Assembly: GCA_022478985.1 (NCBI GenBank)
Contig: JAKSZP010012194.1
Coordinates: 27,321-91,320 of the forward strand
Direction of reading: 5' to 3'
Length of the DNA stretch: 64,000 bases
DNA from: Massospora cicadina
Taxonomy: Eukaryota > Entomophthoromycota > Entomophthoromycetes > Entomophthorales > Entomophthoraceae
In this document: positions 43,472-53,480 of the stretch, piece by piece
How positions within the stretch are numbered: position 1 is the first letter of the stretch
How the letters are laid out: each line of letters starts with the position of its first letter
Translations under genes and position numbers: made by a program
The notes under the pieces: model-generated
Seen by the model: the letters and a program-made list of their open reading frames with translations, nothing else
What the model was told of the DNA's origin: nothing
Database searches by the model: none

Positions 43472-44760
43472 TATAAGTCTGGGGGAGCGACCCTTGAACT
43501 TGGACTGAGTGGCTTTCCCTTTACCTTCCAAAAATTGGTTTTAGAAGGCCAGCCACTTCCCTCATCGCCCAGGGCCACCTCACCCATATGGTGAACAAGC
43601 GGTGGGTTACAGCCTACCCTTTAAAAGTTCCGCCACTCATCACTGTGCTAACAACTGGAAAATGATACAGCGGATCAATGAAATCTGCATCAAGACTTAG
43701 TGAATAGGGATTACACAGGATGGACAGTGCGAGTCCCTCCTTTAGGCTGACTTTGAACTTGGCAAAAACAATCAACAGCAACAAACCTTCCCCTGTGGCG
43801 TTGAAACTCTTAAGCTGTTAAACCCCACAAGGCCAAACGGGCGCCAGAGCAATCAGGTATGGGAGGGTTGTGTGCCAAACTTAGGACCTGACCCTTGGGA
43901 CCATCGCTACATGGGATGGCCCTGGGAGGCTCCCATTACCCATTGAGTGAGACATCGCTGCTCAAATTGGTATAATCATGGCAAAAATGCAATTTGGGCA
44001 CCTGAGGATAAACTGATGATGACTCAGCCCACTGCCAACACTTTCAGAGTTTGTTTAAATTGAATAACTCCCCCCACTTGAAATTCTACCCAGGTTAGGC
44101 CAAAGCTCAAGGCCCAATCTCATGCATCTTAAAGCTATTTCCAAATCAACTGAGCATTTAAACTATTGTCCCACACTGGGAGGATCGATGGTCAATTTTT
44201 AAAAAAATCAATAAATTATTCTTGTTTCCAAACACATTTTTAGTTTAAATTGCTCTTCTCCAATATCCTGCAACCCAACCAATGTGTTTTTATGGTTACA
44301 CACCAATTGGGTCATCACAGCCATGTTGGTGACTTTATTGCCTTCCGATGTTAACTGGGTCTACCGCATTAAAGTCTTCCTGAACTTTTCTCTAATCGCT
44401 GAAGCAATCCACTACTAGGATCTCAGAATTTTATGGGCAAAGTTATCCCACCTCCAGGAAAGAATCTGCACTTTTGCTGACAGCTCTATTCTAAAATCCC
44501 CCATGGGGGAATTTAAACCCATTATTACAACCCAATATTTCCCCACACTCAAAATTGCAAGCTATGAGCTGCGACAACCTGGCTTTTTGCTGGGTTTCTT
44601 ACTAGTTTTGTGTCCCATTGGTGCTCGTTATTCACATACCTCCCAGCCCATCTAAACGTCATCTGAGCAGCAGTGCCTCTGGCATTTTGGCTTCCCTTCT
44701 TGGTGTTCTCACACCCTGACTGGCAGGCCAGTCTAAACTTTATCTGCCGCTTCCCTGACA
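43472..44760 (+). repeat. 3' LTR of TE-6
   Basis: Colinear with 37,577-38,873; first base pair changed (TATAAG), last bases CTGACA. The R-region word ATGGTCAATT is at 44,188-44,197. The gag-like frame in U5 is recognisable (NWVITAMLVTLLP, VNWVYRIKVFLNF). Confidence 0.85.
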
Positions 44761-45360
44761 GGCTCCCCATGTTCCTCTATATAACAATGGAAAATATTTA
44801 AACTCCAGAATGGTCAATATCTTAGATACCTCCATGGAAGCACAAATCTTTTTTTGCCCCCTATAACCTTTCTAAAAATGGTACCATATAAAGAGCAAAT
44901 GGAACCTTGATTTTTATATTACAAATGATGGCCTCAGACCCTCAACACTGGGATCAATTCTTGCCTAGCGCTTATGGCATATCATATTAATTTCAACTGA
45001 TTTCTTAAAATGTCTCCTTTCTGCATCTTATATCTCAAGAATTTTGGATACCCGCCCTTTTGGCTAAAGATATATTTTGAAAGAACTGACAATCCTGAAA
45101 AGTTTTAAAGAGGTTAGCCTAACACATAATTCATTCGCAATCTGATGTCATGACCTACTTAGCAAAAATTGTTACTAAAGAAGGCCAAGAAACTAATGAG
45201 CTTAGACAGCCTCTCTCTCCTTTCCAGATATCAGATTTGGTTTTATACTATCACAATTGCATCACTTCAGAAGTAAAAAAACTGGGCTTATTTGGGAAGG
45301 ACCTTTTTTCATTACTTATAAAAAGAGCAATAAATATTCTAAATCCCTTCCTTCTATAAT
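44761..45360 (+). pseudogene. pol: Integrase of TE-4, second part
   Basis: After TE-6 the core continues with a DNGKYFNS-like word (near 44,785, second Asp; it needs a frame change). The open block 45,150-45,359 (69 residues) is the integrase C-terminal region: SPFQISDLVLYYHNCI, GLFGKDLFS, comparable with YQVGDLVLFYHH of TE-7. Confidence 0.6.
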
Positions 45361-45825
45361 CACTATAGATAGGGTTTATTGGAGATTTCTACACTTTTAT
45401 TCTCCCCAAAATTCTTAAAGAGGGTAATTTCAGATAATTAGATGATTGACTAGTTGAGAAAAACGTCTAAGGGTCAAATAGTTTAATTATTATTAGAATA
45501 TAAGGCAAATTTTTTGGTGGAATAGGTATGATTGGAGTGATACTATTACTCCTAACCCTCAGCTGGAATGCTTGAATTAAGTTAAAAAGGTCCCTTTGAA
45601 CCCTCGCCAGAATAGACAAACTTATGGGGAAGCTCATTTATGCACTAATGTGAATTTAGTTCTACCACCTAAGAGAAAACAACCCCCTTTTATAAACTTA
45701 AAGGCGGTTCCAAAGGGTGAAAGTATTTTTCTACCAATGAAGAACTAAAAAAACTTTATTCAACCAAAAGTGAGAATATTTTCCTGGCAGGTGATTAGTT
45801 AAAATATATTAAGTCATTTCCACAT
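45361..45825 (+). pseudogene. pol: End of pol of TE-4 and flank of TE-7
   Basis: Broken frames up to about 45,740 include LVLPPKRKQPPF, aligned in position with the pol end of TE-7 (KYVPPRQDHEGGIF). The rest to 45,825 is noncoding and may be the start of the TE-4 3' LTR. The last five bases, cacat (45,821-45,825), are the left target duplication of TE-7. Confidence 0.5.
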
Positions 45826-46384
45826 TGTTGGGGATTCAACTGCGATGACCAAAGCTACTCAAGATCAAGATTTGGTATCTCAGACTAAGAGAATGTAAAA
45901 TCCCCATCAGAGATATCCAATTATCGGATAGACCAATGATCAACCCTTTAGAGTTATTGGCCTCCTCTGAAGGATGAGGCTAAGCGATCTGATGGGGCAA
46001 GATATCCCACAAGAAGGTCAATCTCATCTAATAAGAACCTTATTAGATCTGACCATCACAAGTATAGAAATAATAATCAGCAATATTAGTAATCTATTAG
46101 GAAAGGTCTTTTCTCAGGTGAAGCACAAAAATCCTCATGAAGAACTACTAAATCTACCCCTATAAATATCCCTCATTTCTAACTAATAAAGTACCTCTAT
46201 TTTGTCTCGCATAGCTCAATTTTGGTCTATTCATACAGGTTCTGTATTTCCAATTGGAATCAAATATAGTAACAGAACTAATATCTTTGTTACGTTTGTG
46301 TTTATCTTTTCTAGAGCCAGGGAACTAATAATTTTGTAGCCTTTGTAGCACCAGACTATTGCAATTTCTATCAAAATATTAATA
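45826..46384 (+). repeat. 5' LTR of TE-7
   Basis: Starts TGTTGGGGATTCAAC and ends TTAATA. Very similar to 60,745-61,301. A TATAAATA box is near 46,160, with AATAAA near 46,184. Confidence 0.9.
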
Positions 46385-46385
46385 C

Positions 46386-46401
46386 TGGTGCTCCCTGCCA
46401 G
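46386..46401 (+). other. Primer-binding site of TE-7
   Basis: TGGTGCTCCCTGCCAG, one base after the LTR. Close to the TE-2 site. The tRNA was not identified. Confidence 0.75.
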
Positions 46402-46525
46402 GTCTGCTTCAGAGGCTACCTGGTGAAAACGTACTTTCATGAAAATGAATATATCTAGCAAAGAAAGCCTCTCTTCCGAGGAATCAATGAGTATTACCCA
46501 ATGAGTACACTCCAACAGACAGTAA

Positions 46526-47418
46526 ATGCCTTCTGCTAATATCAGTAATCTTCAATATCGAGCTTCTATGGACTTGGCCATGGAGGGCCCTGACCAAGAC
46601 AATTATCAAATTCAATCTGAAGATGTAGAAGAAACTGTCAAAGGCTTAATAAGGGGTGCTATTCATCCCGGTGCCCATCCTAACTGAGACTGAGAATCCA
46701 AGGTTGCCACTAATATGATGGATTTATAGAATAGAGCATTTTTACAACATACTGAAGTCAGTTTGGCTAGAACAGAGCAGTACCTCCAGCAGTACATACA
46801 TCCTGCCATTCATCACATACTCCAGATTTTGGGGTTACATCATCTCGAGATCCAACGCCAGTTGACCCTGGCACAACAATTTTATTCCCAGTTATCCTCT
46901 TTCTATGAGATGGATTCTAACTTTGATCGGGATAATTGGGAAGCCATATCCAATAATAGAAGGGAAATCAATGATCTACACAACCATCTGGTGAGAATTG
47001 ATAATGGAGTTGTGGGGTACATAGGCCAAGAAGTATCTCAGCATGTTAGTAATGTCACTAATCCTATACACCACCAAATCAATACCCTTGAGGATGAGAT
47101 TACTAAACAACTGGGAAAATTGTGGGCCCAACATGAGAACACTTTGTTGAACTTGACGGGCTACTCCAACAACTTATTCAAATTTTGGATATTATTAGAT
47201 AAGGTGGACCCGGCCCTGCTGGTCCTCTTGGACCACCTAGTTCTCCTTTGGTGACCCCAGGACCCCCTGGTAAACGAGGTCCTCAAGGCCCTACGGGTCA
47301 ACAAGGCCCACCTGGGCCTGCAGGTCGTGATGGTTTGCAAGGACCCCCCGGACCTCCTGGTCCCCCTGGCTACTTGCTTTCATTTCATGATTCTGAACCT
47401 TTGGGTCTACTAGTATAA
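46526..47418 (+). pseudogene. gag: First Gag frame of TE-7: coiled coil plus collagen-like repeats
   Basis: The start ATG at 46,526 gives MPSANISNLQYRAS. After stops near 46,686-46,730 the frame is open from 46,763 to 47,254 with a long helical region (RTEQYLQQYIHPAIHHIL, LTLAQQFYSQLSSFYEMD, NTLEDEITKQLGKLWAQHEN). A one-base shift near 47,200 leads into a Gly-X-Y run (47,203-47,370) and a short tail ending at a stop near 47,416. A coiled coil next to a collagen-like run suggests a trimeric rod, as in phage tail fibres. That function is inference. TE-2 has the same layout. Confidence 0.7.
47203..47370 (+). repeat. Collagen-like Gly-X-Y run of TE-7
   Basis: 56 codons with glycine at every third position, apart from one seven-residue break after the first four triplets. 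Runs include [12 protein letters not shown] and [18 protein letters not shown], then GPAGRDGLQ and three GPP triplets before GY. The high proline content at X and Y is typical of triple-helix-forming sequence. Confidence 0.85.
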
Positions 47419-47689
47419 AGTTACATGCGTTAGAATTAAAATCTGATCCATAGCTCAAAGATGTTTCTTATCTTTAGAAGGCCTTCTGACCACTGAGATT
47501 ATTCTCTATCTAACTTATTGGATGGCGTTGATAATGCTCATAATCTATGCGATGCTAACTAAACTATGCAAGAAACCCAGTCCGCATTATTATCAGCTTC
47601 CATTAAATGATTAACTGCTAAATGCAGATTTCTTGAGAATAATAAAGAAAGATTCTCACTGCAATTGCCAACTTAACTTAAATGCCTAC

Positions 47690-48748
47690 AAATGACCATC
47701 TTACCCAATGGATTCAAAATCTATAAGATAACCTCAACCATTTAAGGCAACAAGTTGACCAAATTCCCACTCTAGCCCATATCCCAGAGTCTGAACCCTC
47801 TGAAGCTGATATGGTCATGGTATTGGGTGTACATGTCTTGAGCAATGAACCCATCTCATTCAAACCTACCTTTAATGATAAGTTTGAGCTGGGTGAAGGT
47901 AGCATCCATTCGTTTCTATTTGTCTATGATTGAGCAATGGACGGGGTGACGGATCAACAGAAAGTACAACATATTACCTCTTGTCTAAGACAGTTCACTC
48001 AAGAAATCATGGTTCCTCACCTTAAGGTTTGCAATATGTGGGCTCAATTGAAAATCTCCCTTATTAAGGAATTCAGGAGTGATCAAATCCTATTTAACCA
48101 AAAGCAAGCCTTTATGAGCATCCAAATCAAGCAAGGAAAATCAATCCAAGATTTCGCTAAGAGATTCTATTATGAGGCCCAGACTCTTGCTACTTGTGAT
48201 TTTATTACCATAGATGATGCCATTTCAGCTGTGATGAGTGTGTTTGCTTTTTATACTCAGTTACTACTGCATTTAAAATTACTTAAAAGAAATTTCAGAT
48301 CTATTCTCAACATCAAAGAGGCGCTTATGGAGATTCCTAATGGTGTGGTACACCTGACCTCCTCTAATAACCCACATTATTATATCCATGCAATGCCACC
48401 TAGACCCAAATCTAAACCAAAGAAGGAGCCGTGCAACTATTGCAGTTTAGTGAGCCATATGGAATCCCAATGTTGGAAAAAACAAGCAGAAAAGTTGAAA
48501 AGAGGAGTCAGCATAGAGACTGAGGCTCCCTGTGCTGACCTACCTCCTGTGCCTCAATCAAAATCTTTTAACACTCCTAAAGATTGTTATGTGATATCCG
48601 CTCCTGGTGAACTTGATATCCCTGATGAATTAGCCAACAAAGATACTATTTCTTCTTACGCTTCTGTTTCTTCTTCTAATTCAATTCAATTGATTAGTCA
48701 CTCAGAATCTTCAATCCCACACTTTGGCACTGATGTGACCCAGGTGTA
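47690..48748 (+). pseudogene. gag: Capsid and nucleocapsid Gag of TE-7
   Basis: The open block 47,937-48,749 (270 residues) starts MDGVTDQQKVQHITSCLRQF; upstream sequence back to about 47,690 is in the same region with one stop at 47,932. It contains the retrotransposon capsid pattern (EFRSDQILFNQKQAFMSI, SIQDFAKRFYYEAQTLA) and an intact zinc knuckle CNYCSLVSHMESQC (48,432-48,473; C-x2-C-x4-H-x4-C). Collects and packages element RNA. One of the best preserved frames of the window. Confidence 0.75.
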
Positions 48749-48749
48749 A

Positions 48750-49130
48750 AAAAATGCAAAAGGTGAAAGTTTTGGCTATCATTGATATGGGATTGCCCAT
48801 AAATGTGATCTTGTCCTAACTTATGAAAAAATCATGGTGGCGCCGGACTTAAACCATTCTCAAGACTATGGAACTGCCAGTCCTTAATACACTAAATCCA
48901 TTGGAGCAAATTCTTCCCTTCCAATATGCTTTTAGAAGTTGGTTGTTTTGGCCCCTGCTGTATTGTTGGATAACAATTGCTATGAATTTCTCTTGGGAAC
49001 CAAATTTCTCGTTGATTTTGATGCAATAATCAGTCTTAAGGACAATTAACTTTATTTAATTGAGTACCAATTACTTTAATTTTAAAAGATGTCCTTAATA
49101 CCAAAGGTAAACTTAAACGACGTGTTTTTT
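48750..49130 (+). pseudogene. pol: Aspartic protease remnant of TE-7
   Basis: The translation reads VKVLAIIDMGLPINVILS near 48,766, with the triad DTG changed to DMG. The second half (YEFLLGTKFLVDFDAIISL) is in another frame near 48,985-49,040. It aligns with the TE-4 protease. Confidence 0.6.
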
Positions 49131-49598
49131 TGAAATATCCTAAATCTATCTCTCATCTTGAGTACCAAATTTTAAGACCAAGGACTATTCTTCCGCCTCC
49201 GTCAGCTTGTGCTTCTGAAGGGATGCCTTTATTTTCTAACAATCTGATTACTAAACCTCCAAAAGCTCAAGTCATAATTGATACTGGAGTACAAGTATTT
49301 GTACCCGTTGATCATGTATTAGAGATCTCTAGTAACGGAAATCCCTCTCATTGTGAGGCCTTAACCTGCCCTGGTATCCTTGATCCCACTTACAATGGGA
49401 CTATTCTAGTCTTACTAGCTAATCTCACCTCTCGACCAATGCAATTGAATCAAAATAGCCCCATCACTTATGTGTGGCCTACTCCTGTGAGTGAAATTTT
49501 ATCCATCTCAGGATGTGGGGATTTACGTGATTTTGGGTTGGAAGAACCACCATCATTGCTACAGTTGACTTCAAATTTGGAGATTCAATCACTCCAGA
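49131..49598 (+). pseudogene. pol: dUTPase-like domain of TE-7
   Basis: An open frame from 49,130 to the TE-8 insertion point. KAQVIIDTGVQVFVPVDHVL is followed by CPGILDPTYNGTILVLLANL and MQLNQNSPITYVW. GILDPTYNG (49,373-49,399) fits the third dUTPase motif G-x-I/L-D-x-x-Y-x-G with its conserved Tyr, and the later words resemble motif IV. dUTPases keep uracil out of DNA; similar domains between protease and RT are known in some Ty3/gypsy elements, including basidiomycete ones as I recall. Confidence 0.55.
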
Positions 49599-49603
49599 AC
49601 AAC
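49599..49603. repeat. Target-site duplication of TE-8, left copy
   Basis: acaac directly before the LTR start TGTAAGTCC; the same five bases follow the LTR end at 58,131-58,135. Confidence 0.9.
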
Positions 49604-50375
49604 TGTAAGTCCTGGGGACCAGCCCCTGCAACTGGATAGGGAGCAACCCCCTTTCAGAAAAAGGGGTCCAAAGGCCCAAGTGGACCCCCTGTTGCAGTTG
49701 AGCGACTTGGCGCATGTGGTTGATGAGCGCTGGGTGACTGCCCTTCCCCCTAAAGACAACCAGGTTTCTCCCCTCCCCCCTCCTCAACCCTGGTAAGCCT
49801 AATAGAGGTGGTCTGCCAGGAGATTATGCGAGCCAGGGGCCATGGGTAGGCCCCTGGGACCCCTCACTCACCAGGGAACTTATGCCAAAATTTTGAGGAA
49901 ATAGCCAGTACTAATGTCAAGGCCTGACTGCCAAATTCCGGGCTGGAGGAGCCAGTCTGGACTGGCCAGGGCTGGATATCAGATCAGAGCATGATTCAGG
50001 TTTTGAACCAGGTTGCAAGCAACTCAGACCAGTTGCCCCTACTCCCCAGGACAGATCCAGGAAGTTTGGATCATACAAATAGTCAGATTGAGAGTTCAGA
50101 CCAGGTTGTGAATGACCCAGCATGGTGGCCACAGCCTCCCGGGACAAATCTGGGGAATCCACGCCATGTAAACAGGCTGACTCGGATGGTCAGGGCCCAG
50201 ATCGGTACCATTGACATGGCTTGGCCCCAAAAATTTGGAAAAATCTGCAAAAGTTTTTTTGATTTGTGCCAAGATCTCAGATATCCCCCCACCCTCTTCC
50301 CCGCCAGCCAGCTAAATCCCATCGCCAATCCCCAATCAACCAATACCTTGGCACCTCCACTATGAGATTCTCCTC

Positions 50376-50418
50376 ATACTTAAGGCAACTGCCCTGTTGA
50401 GGGGCGGTTGTCAGTTCA
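50376..50418 (+). promoter_or_regulatory. Promoter and predicted transcript start of TE-8
   Basis: ATACTTAAGG (50,376-50,385) lies about 30 bases before GTCAGTTCA (50,410-50,418), which is exactly complementary to TGAACTGAC after the LTR. The 3' LTR has the same pair of words (GTCAGTTCA at 57,261-57,269). AATAAA follows about 30 bases later. Confidence 0.6.
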
Positions 50419-50472
50419 TTTTCTAATCCTCCCGCACTTTGCACTAAATAAAACTCAAATACCCTGGACACC

Positions 50473-50805
50473 TTGCCGCGGCCTCTGTCTGCTTACTTTT
50501 TCAAAATTCCGCCAATTGATCTGGCAAAGAGCGCCATTGTCCAGATACTCATCCTGATGTTCACTGACTGGGTCATCTGGTTGCTCAACCCCACCATGCG
50601 GCAACAGATTGTATCCACCATAAACCAACTTGCCCCCAATGATGAAGTCACTTCTCCATCTGCTTTTGCGTATCCATCTAACATGAAGCCATCCACTTTT
50701 GTGTATCCATCTAATGTGAATCTGTCCATTCACTCCATCGCTGGGATCTCCAAACCGCTCCCCTGTTGGAGCAGCGCCAGGGCACCCCTGCCCCAGTGCT
50801 CGTAA
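50473..50805 (+). pseudogene. gag: LTR-borne Gag start of TE-8 (5' LTR copy)
   Basis: A 110-residue open frame in U5 with LMFTDWVIWLLNP and IVSTINQLAPNDEV, then an 11-residue tandem repeat (AFAYPSNMKP.TFVYPSNVNL). The 3' LTR copy (57,409-57,864, 151 residues) has the same frame and a cleaner repeat. The frame lies downstream of the polyadenylation word and upstream of the LTR end, as expected if Gag begins within the LTR. It resembles the TE-5 and TE-6 LTR frames in position and weakly in sequence. Confidence 0.5.
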
Positions 50806-51281
50806 ACTCAGCCCCATTCCTGGCTCATCTGCCACTGGCCCCACCCACCTGAGGACCCTGGAACACCCCGCCCAAGGGGAGCTCAGCCCTAACGCTCACC
50901 GCGGGTCCATTTCCCTCTCCACCTGCACCCCCATTCACATGGCGGCCCCAGTGCTGCCCCACACTGGCGCGCAAACTCACCTGTTTAAAGCTGAAGGCCA
51001 GCAACTGTGAACCCTTGAGGAGTCGTCATCTTCCTCACCTCTCCCACCCTGGGGCTGCCCCCGCAAGACTCACAGTTGCTCCCATTGCAACCATCTGGTT
51101 TGCCTTGGAGGCCTTTGGTACATTAATGAACCTTTATTTTCCTCACATCCCCAATAGATCTCCCCTACTTCAAGTCGCTTAGACCGCTGTGCCTTTGGCA
51201 TTCTGGGCTCTCCACTGGGTGCTCACACACACTCAGACTTGGAGCCCAGTCTTATTCTTATCAGCCGCATCCATGACATAT

Positions 51282-51290
51282 TGAACTGAC
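51282..51290 (+). other. Self-complementary primer site of TE-8
   Basis: TGAACTGAC, three bases after the LTR end, is an exact 9-base complement of GTCAGTTCA in the R region. No tRNA-type site is present. Confidence 0.6.
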
Positions 51291-51365
51291 CAGTAACCTC
51301 AGCCTTCTGCGCCCTCCTCGCTGTAACGATCAGAAATTTCCCAGTTTCCAATTGCCATCTTACCT

Positions 51366-51910
51366 TAGGTTTGACACAATTCACGCCAAACGTCCAGCGT
51401 GAGCTGAACTCTCAAGGTAGTAAACCTCAGAATTATGGAAATTTGAAGCGAGAAAAAGATGAAATAGGTAATCGAGGTTGCAAACCCCAGAATTAACCCT
51501 ATCTTATCTATTATCGAATAAAAAGTCACTGACAAACAGGATCCCAATAAACTGATGCTGTGAACACACCAAGGAAAAGACAGGATATCTGAGGTAGATC
51601 AAACCCTTAAAACCCAAGTTTTTGTTGACGTGACAAAAACTTGTTGTGCGCGGATCATCAGGTAAGATAAGGTAAGGGTGGCCCCAAGGCCACCAGAGAG
51701 AAAGAGAGAATTTCTAATGAAGTTCAGAATTGTGCAGGCTCAACCTTAAAGGTCGCCCTTCTGGGGCCTCGCCCAAACCTGACAAACACCAAAAATATTT
51801 TTTAAATGAATCAATTCAGATTTGGAAAATCTGAACCTGAATCAAAATGCAACGAATGGCTTAATAACATTTGCAACACTCGCTGGCACTGGCAAAGCGT
51901 TGGCCTACGC
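51366..51910. mobile_element. Insertion of about 545 bp in the Gag leader of TE-8
   Basis: TE-8 is about 550 bases longer than TE-5 and TE-6 between the primer site and the Gag motif LLD..(E/D)GDAH. An 8-bp direct repeat tcttacct at 51,358-51,365 and 51,911-51,918 brackets exactly this extra length. No clear terminal inverted repeats and no coding domain were found. An 8-bp duplication is usual for hAT-type DNA transposons, but the type is not established. Confidence 0.5.
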
Positions 51911-52092
51911 TCTTACCTAAATTTGCTCTCCCTTTGTGACCTGGCCCTCTACTGCTGGTTGGCTGCCTTGTTCATCTGAGCGTGCCACCAGGCTGTGTTG
52001 AACTGGTCCCCACCCCGCCAAGCCCTGGTGACAAGTGTCACCCCATCAGTCAACATGATAGGGTTGGGGGTCCCCCTATCCCTTCTGATTAG

Positions 52093-52908
52093 GTGGCTGA
52101 CCAAATCTGGGTGTCCTGGCAGAACTTCAGGTGCGCTTTACTGCTGATGGGGGGAAATCCCCCTTCCTCTGATACCCAGCAGAGCGTAGCTCTCCTTGAC
52201 ACCCTAGATGGGGATGCCCATTGTTGGGTCAGGGAGTGCTCTGCTCTGCTGCTAAGTCCAGGAACCCACCCCTTTACTTGTGCTGGTCACTTCAGCAGTT
52301 AGGCCCCTGAGTCTAGGCTGGCGCGCCTCCTCCATCTTTTCACACTAGGACAGACAGCCACGGACCTACCCTCCTTGATTGAAGCCTTTGCAGTCCTGGC
52401 TCCCAATGTGCCCATCCCTCCCAAAATTGCCATCTCCACCTTCCGAGCTGCCTTGGACCCCGCTGCAGCCACCCATGCATCTTGGGACCCCCTCCCTAGG
52501 TCCTTAGAAATTGCATTCTCTGTGGCCTGTGCAATTGGGGACAGGCCTTTCCATGCCCCTGCGTGTGCTGTTGCAGCTCTCGAGGTACCACATGCCACCC
52601 TTGCCCCCTGCCAGTGGTCGCAGCCAGGGGAAGCGCCCCCAGGTCTCGCCGCCCTTTGCCCCCCCTCTGTACCCACATTGGGTACCCTCCCCTCAGAAGA
52701 ACCCCTGCCTGCCGCACCCCCTGCCCTCACCCTGGATCAGGAGAGTTGGTCCTCAATTCCCCAGAGTTCAGAGCCTGCCTGCCTTGGTGCTATCGCCCCC
52801 CAGTTAACCCTGTCGCCCGCCCCCAAAGAGAGTGGAATGGGCATACGCATCAACCCTCGCTGCCCCATTTGGGACAAGGATGAAGCAGAAACCCCTCCCC
52901 AGTTATAG
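52093..52908 (+). pseudogene. gag: Gag of TE-8
   Basis: Two open blocks, 52,093-52,302 and 52,375-52,908 (177 residues). The first has VALLDTLDGDAHCWVREC, shared with TE-5 and TE-6. The second is rich in Ala and Pro (LTLDQESWSSIPQSSEP) with no CCHC knuckle; Gag without a zinc finger is known from Tf1. A single stop near 52,301 separates the blocks. Antisense frames over 52,299-52,730 come from the GC-rich codon pattern. Confidence 0.65.
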
Positions 52909-52941
52909 ACCAGCCCAGCGCCTCTTGGTCAATCTCTTCTG

Positions 52942-53480
52942 ATGTTGGGACATGCCCCCTCCTCGGCTGCCCTCTCTCTCACCCATCCCAATAAAGAGGA
53001 TCAAGCCTACTTCTTGTTCCCTATCTCCTTCCCCTTGGAGTTGGGCGAAATCACTGTTCAAGCCCTCCTCAACACCAGAGTGGCGGGCAACTTTATCAAC
53101 CTCAGTGTGGCACATTCCTTGGACCTGGCAATGGAAGAAGCCTCATTGGTCCTGGGCGCTTCAACAGAGCCCATGAAGTCCTACCGCATCGACGCCCATT
53201 GCACTTCTCCATTAACGATTTTGGGCTTAGTAACCACTTCTCAGCTGTACAGGACTTGCTCTATCCCGTGATCTTGGGGGTGGGCTGGTGGCGGTGCCAG
53301 CAGGTCTGCATTAACCTTTCAAATAACTACTTGTTGTCCAAAAACCTCAAGTTGAGTAGAGAGTTTCCCTTGTTGAAAACCCTCCCCCTTGACACATCCC
53401 TTGGCTCTATTTCCCCCTGGATCCCACTCCTATTGACCTCCCTTCAGACTTCCCTCCCTTCCTAACCCCCTATAAGTCCA
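52942..53480 (+). pseudogene. pol: Aspartic protease of TE-8
   Basis: The open block 52,942-53,271 includes ITVQALLNTRVAGNFINL. The active-site triad DTG is changed to NTR. Compared with TE-5 (gacaccggagc), the three nearby changes in TE-8 (aacaccagagt) all fit loss of a CpG. The second half (LYPVILGVGWWR) is in a shifted frame near 53,260. Confidence 0.75.

Larger units (their letters stand above)
37577..44760 (+). mobile_element. Chromovirus TE-6, complete with two LTRs
   Basis: 7,184 bp with LTRs 37,577-38,873 (1,297 bp) and 43,472-44,760 (1,289 bp). Flanks are ggttc before and ggctc after, a 5-bp target duplication with one change. It interrupts the integrase core of TE-4. Internal order is as in TE-5 and TE-8. 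It carries SINE-2 near the end of its integrase. It is the most decayed of the three chromoviruses. Confidence 0.88.
49604..51278 (+). repeat. 5' LTR of TE-8
   Basis: Colinear with 56,457-58,130. Many of the visible differences are CpG against TpG or CpA (for example ttgatgagcg versus tcgatgagcg, attccggg versus attctggg). It holds the TTAAGG promoter word at 50,380, AATAAA at 50,447 and a gag-like open frame at 50,473-50,805. Confidence 0.93.

Noticed and set aside
47203..47370. Exon of a host collagen gene
   Set aside because: It sits inside an LTR element at the end of a Gag-type coiled-coil frame, and TE-2 has the same arrangement; no splice sites or further collagen exons are seen.
49917..50343. 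Open frames near the start of the TE-8 LTR (U3), repeated in the 3' LTR
   Set aside because: They recur in the 3' LTR only because the LTR is duplicated; they lie upstream of the predicted transcript start and have no relatives in TE-5 or TE-6 LTRs.
52299..52730. 143-residue Gly/Ala/Arg-rich minus-strand frame
   Set aside because: It is antisense to the Ala/Pro-rich Gag of TE-8, in GC-rich sequence where stop codons are rare; TE-5 and TE-6 have nothing similar.
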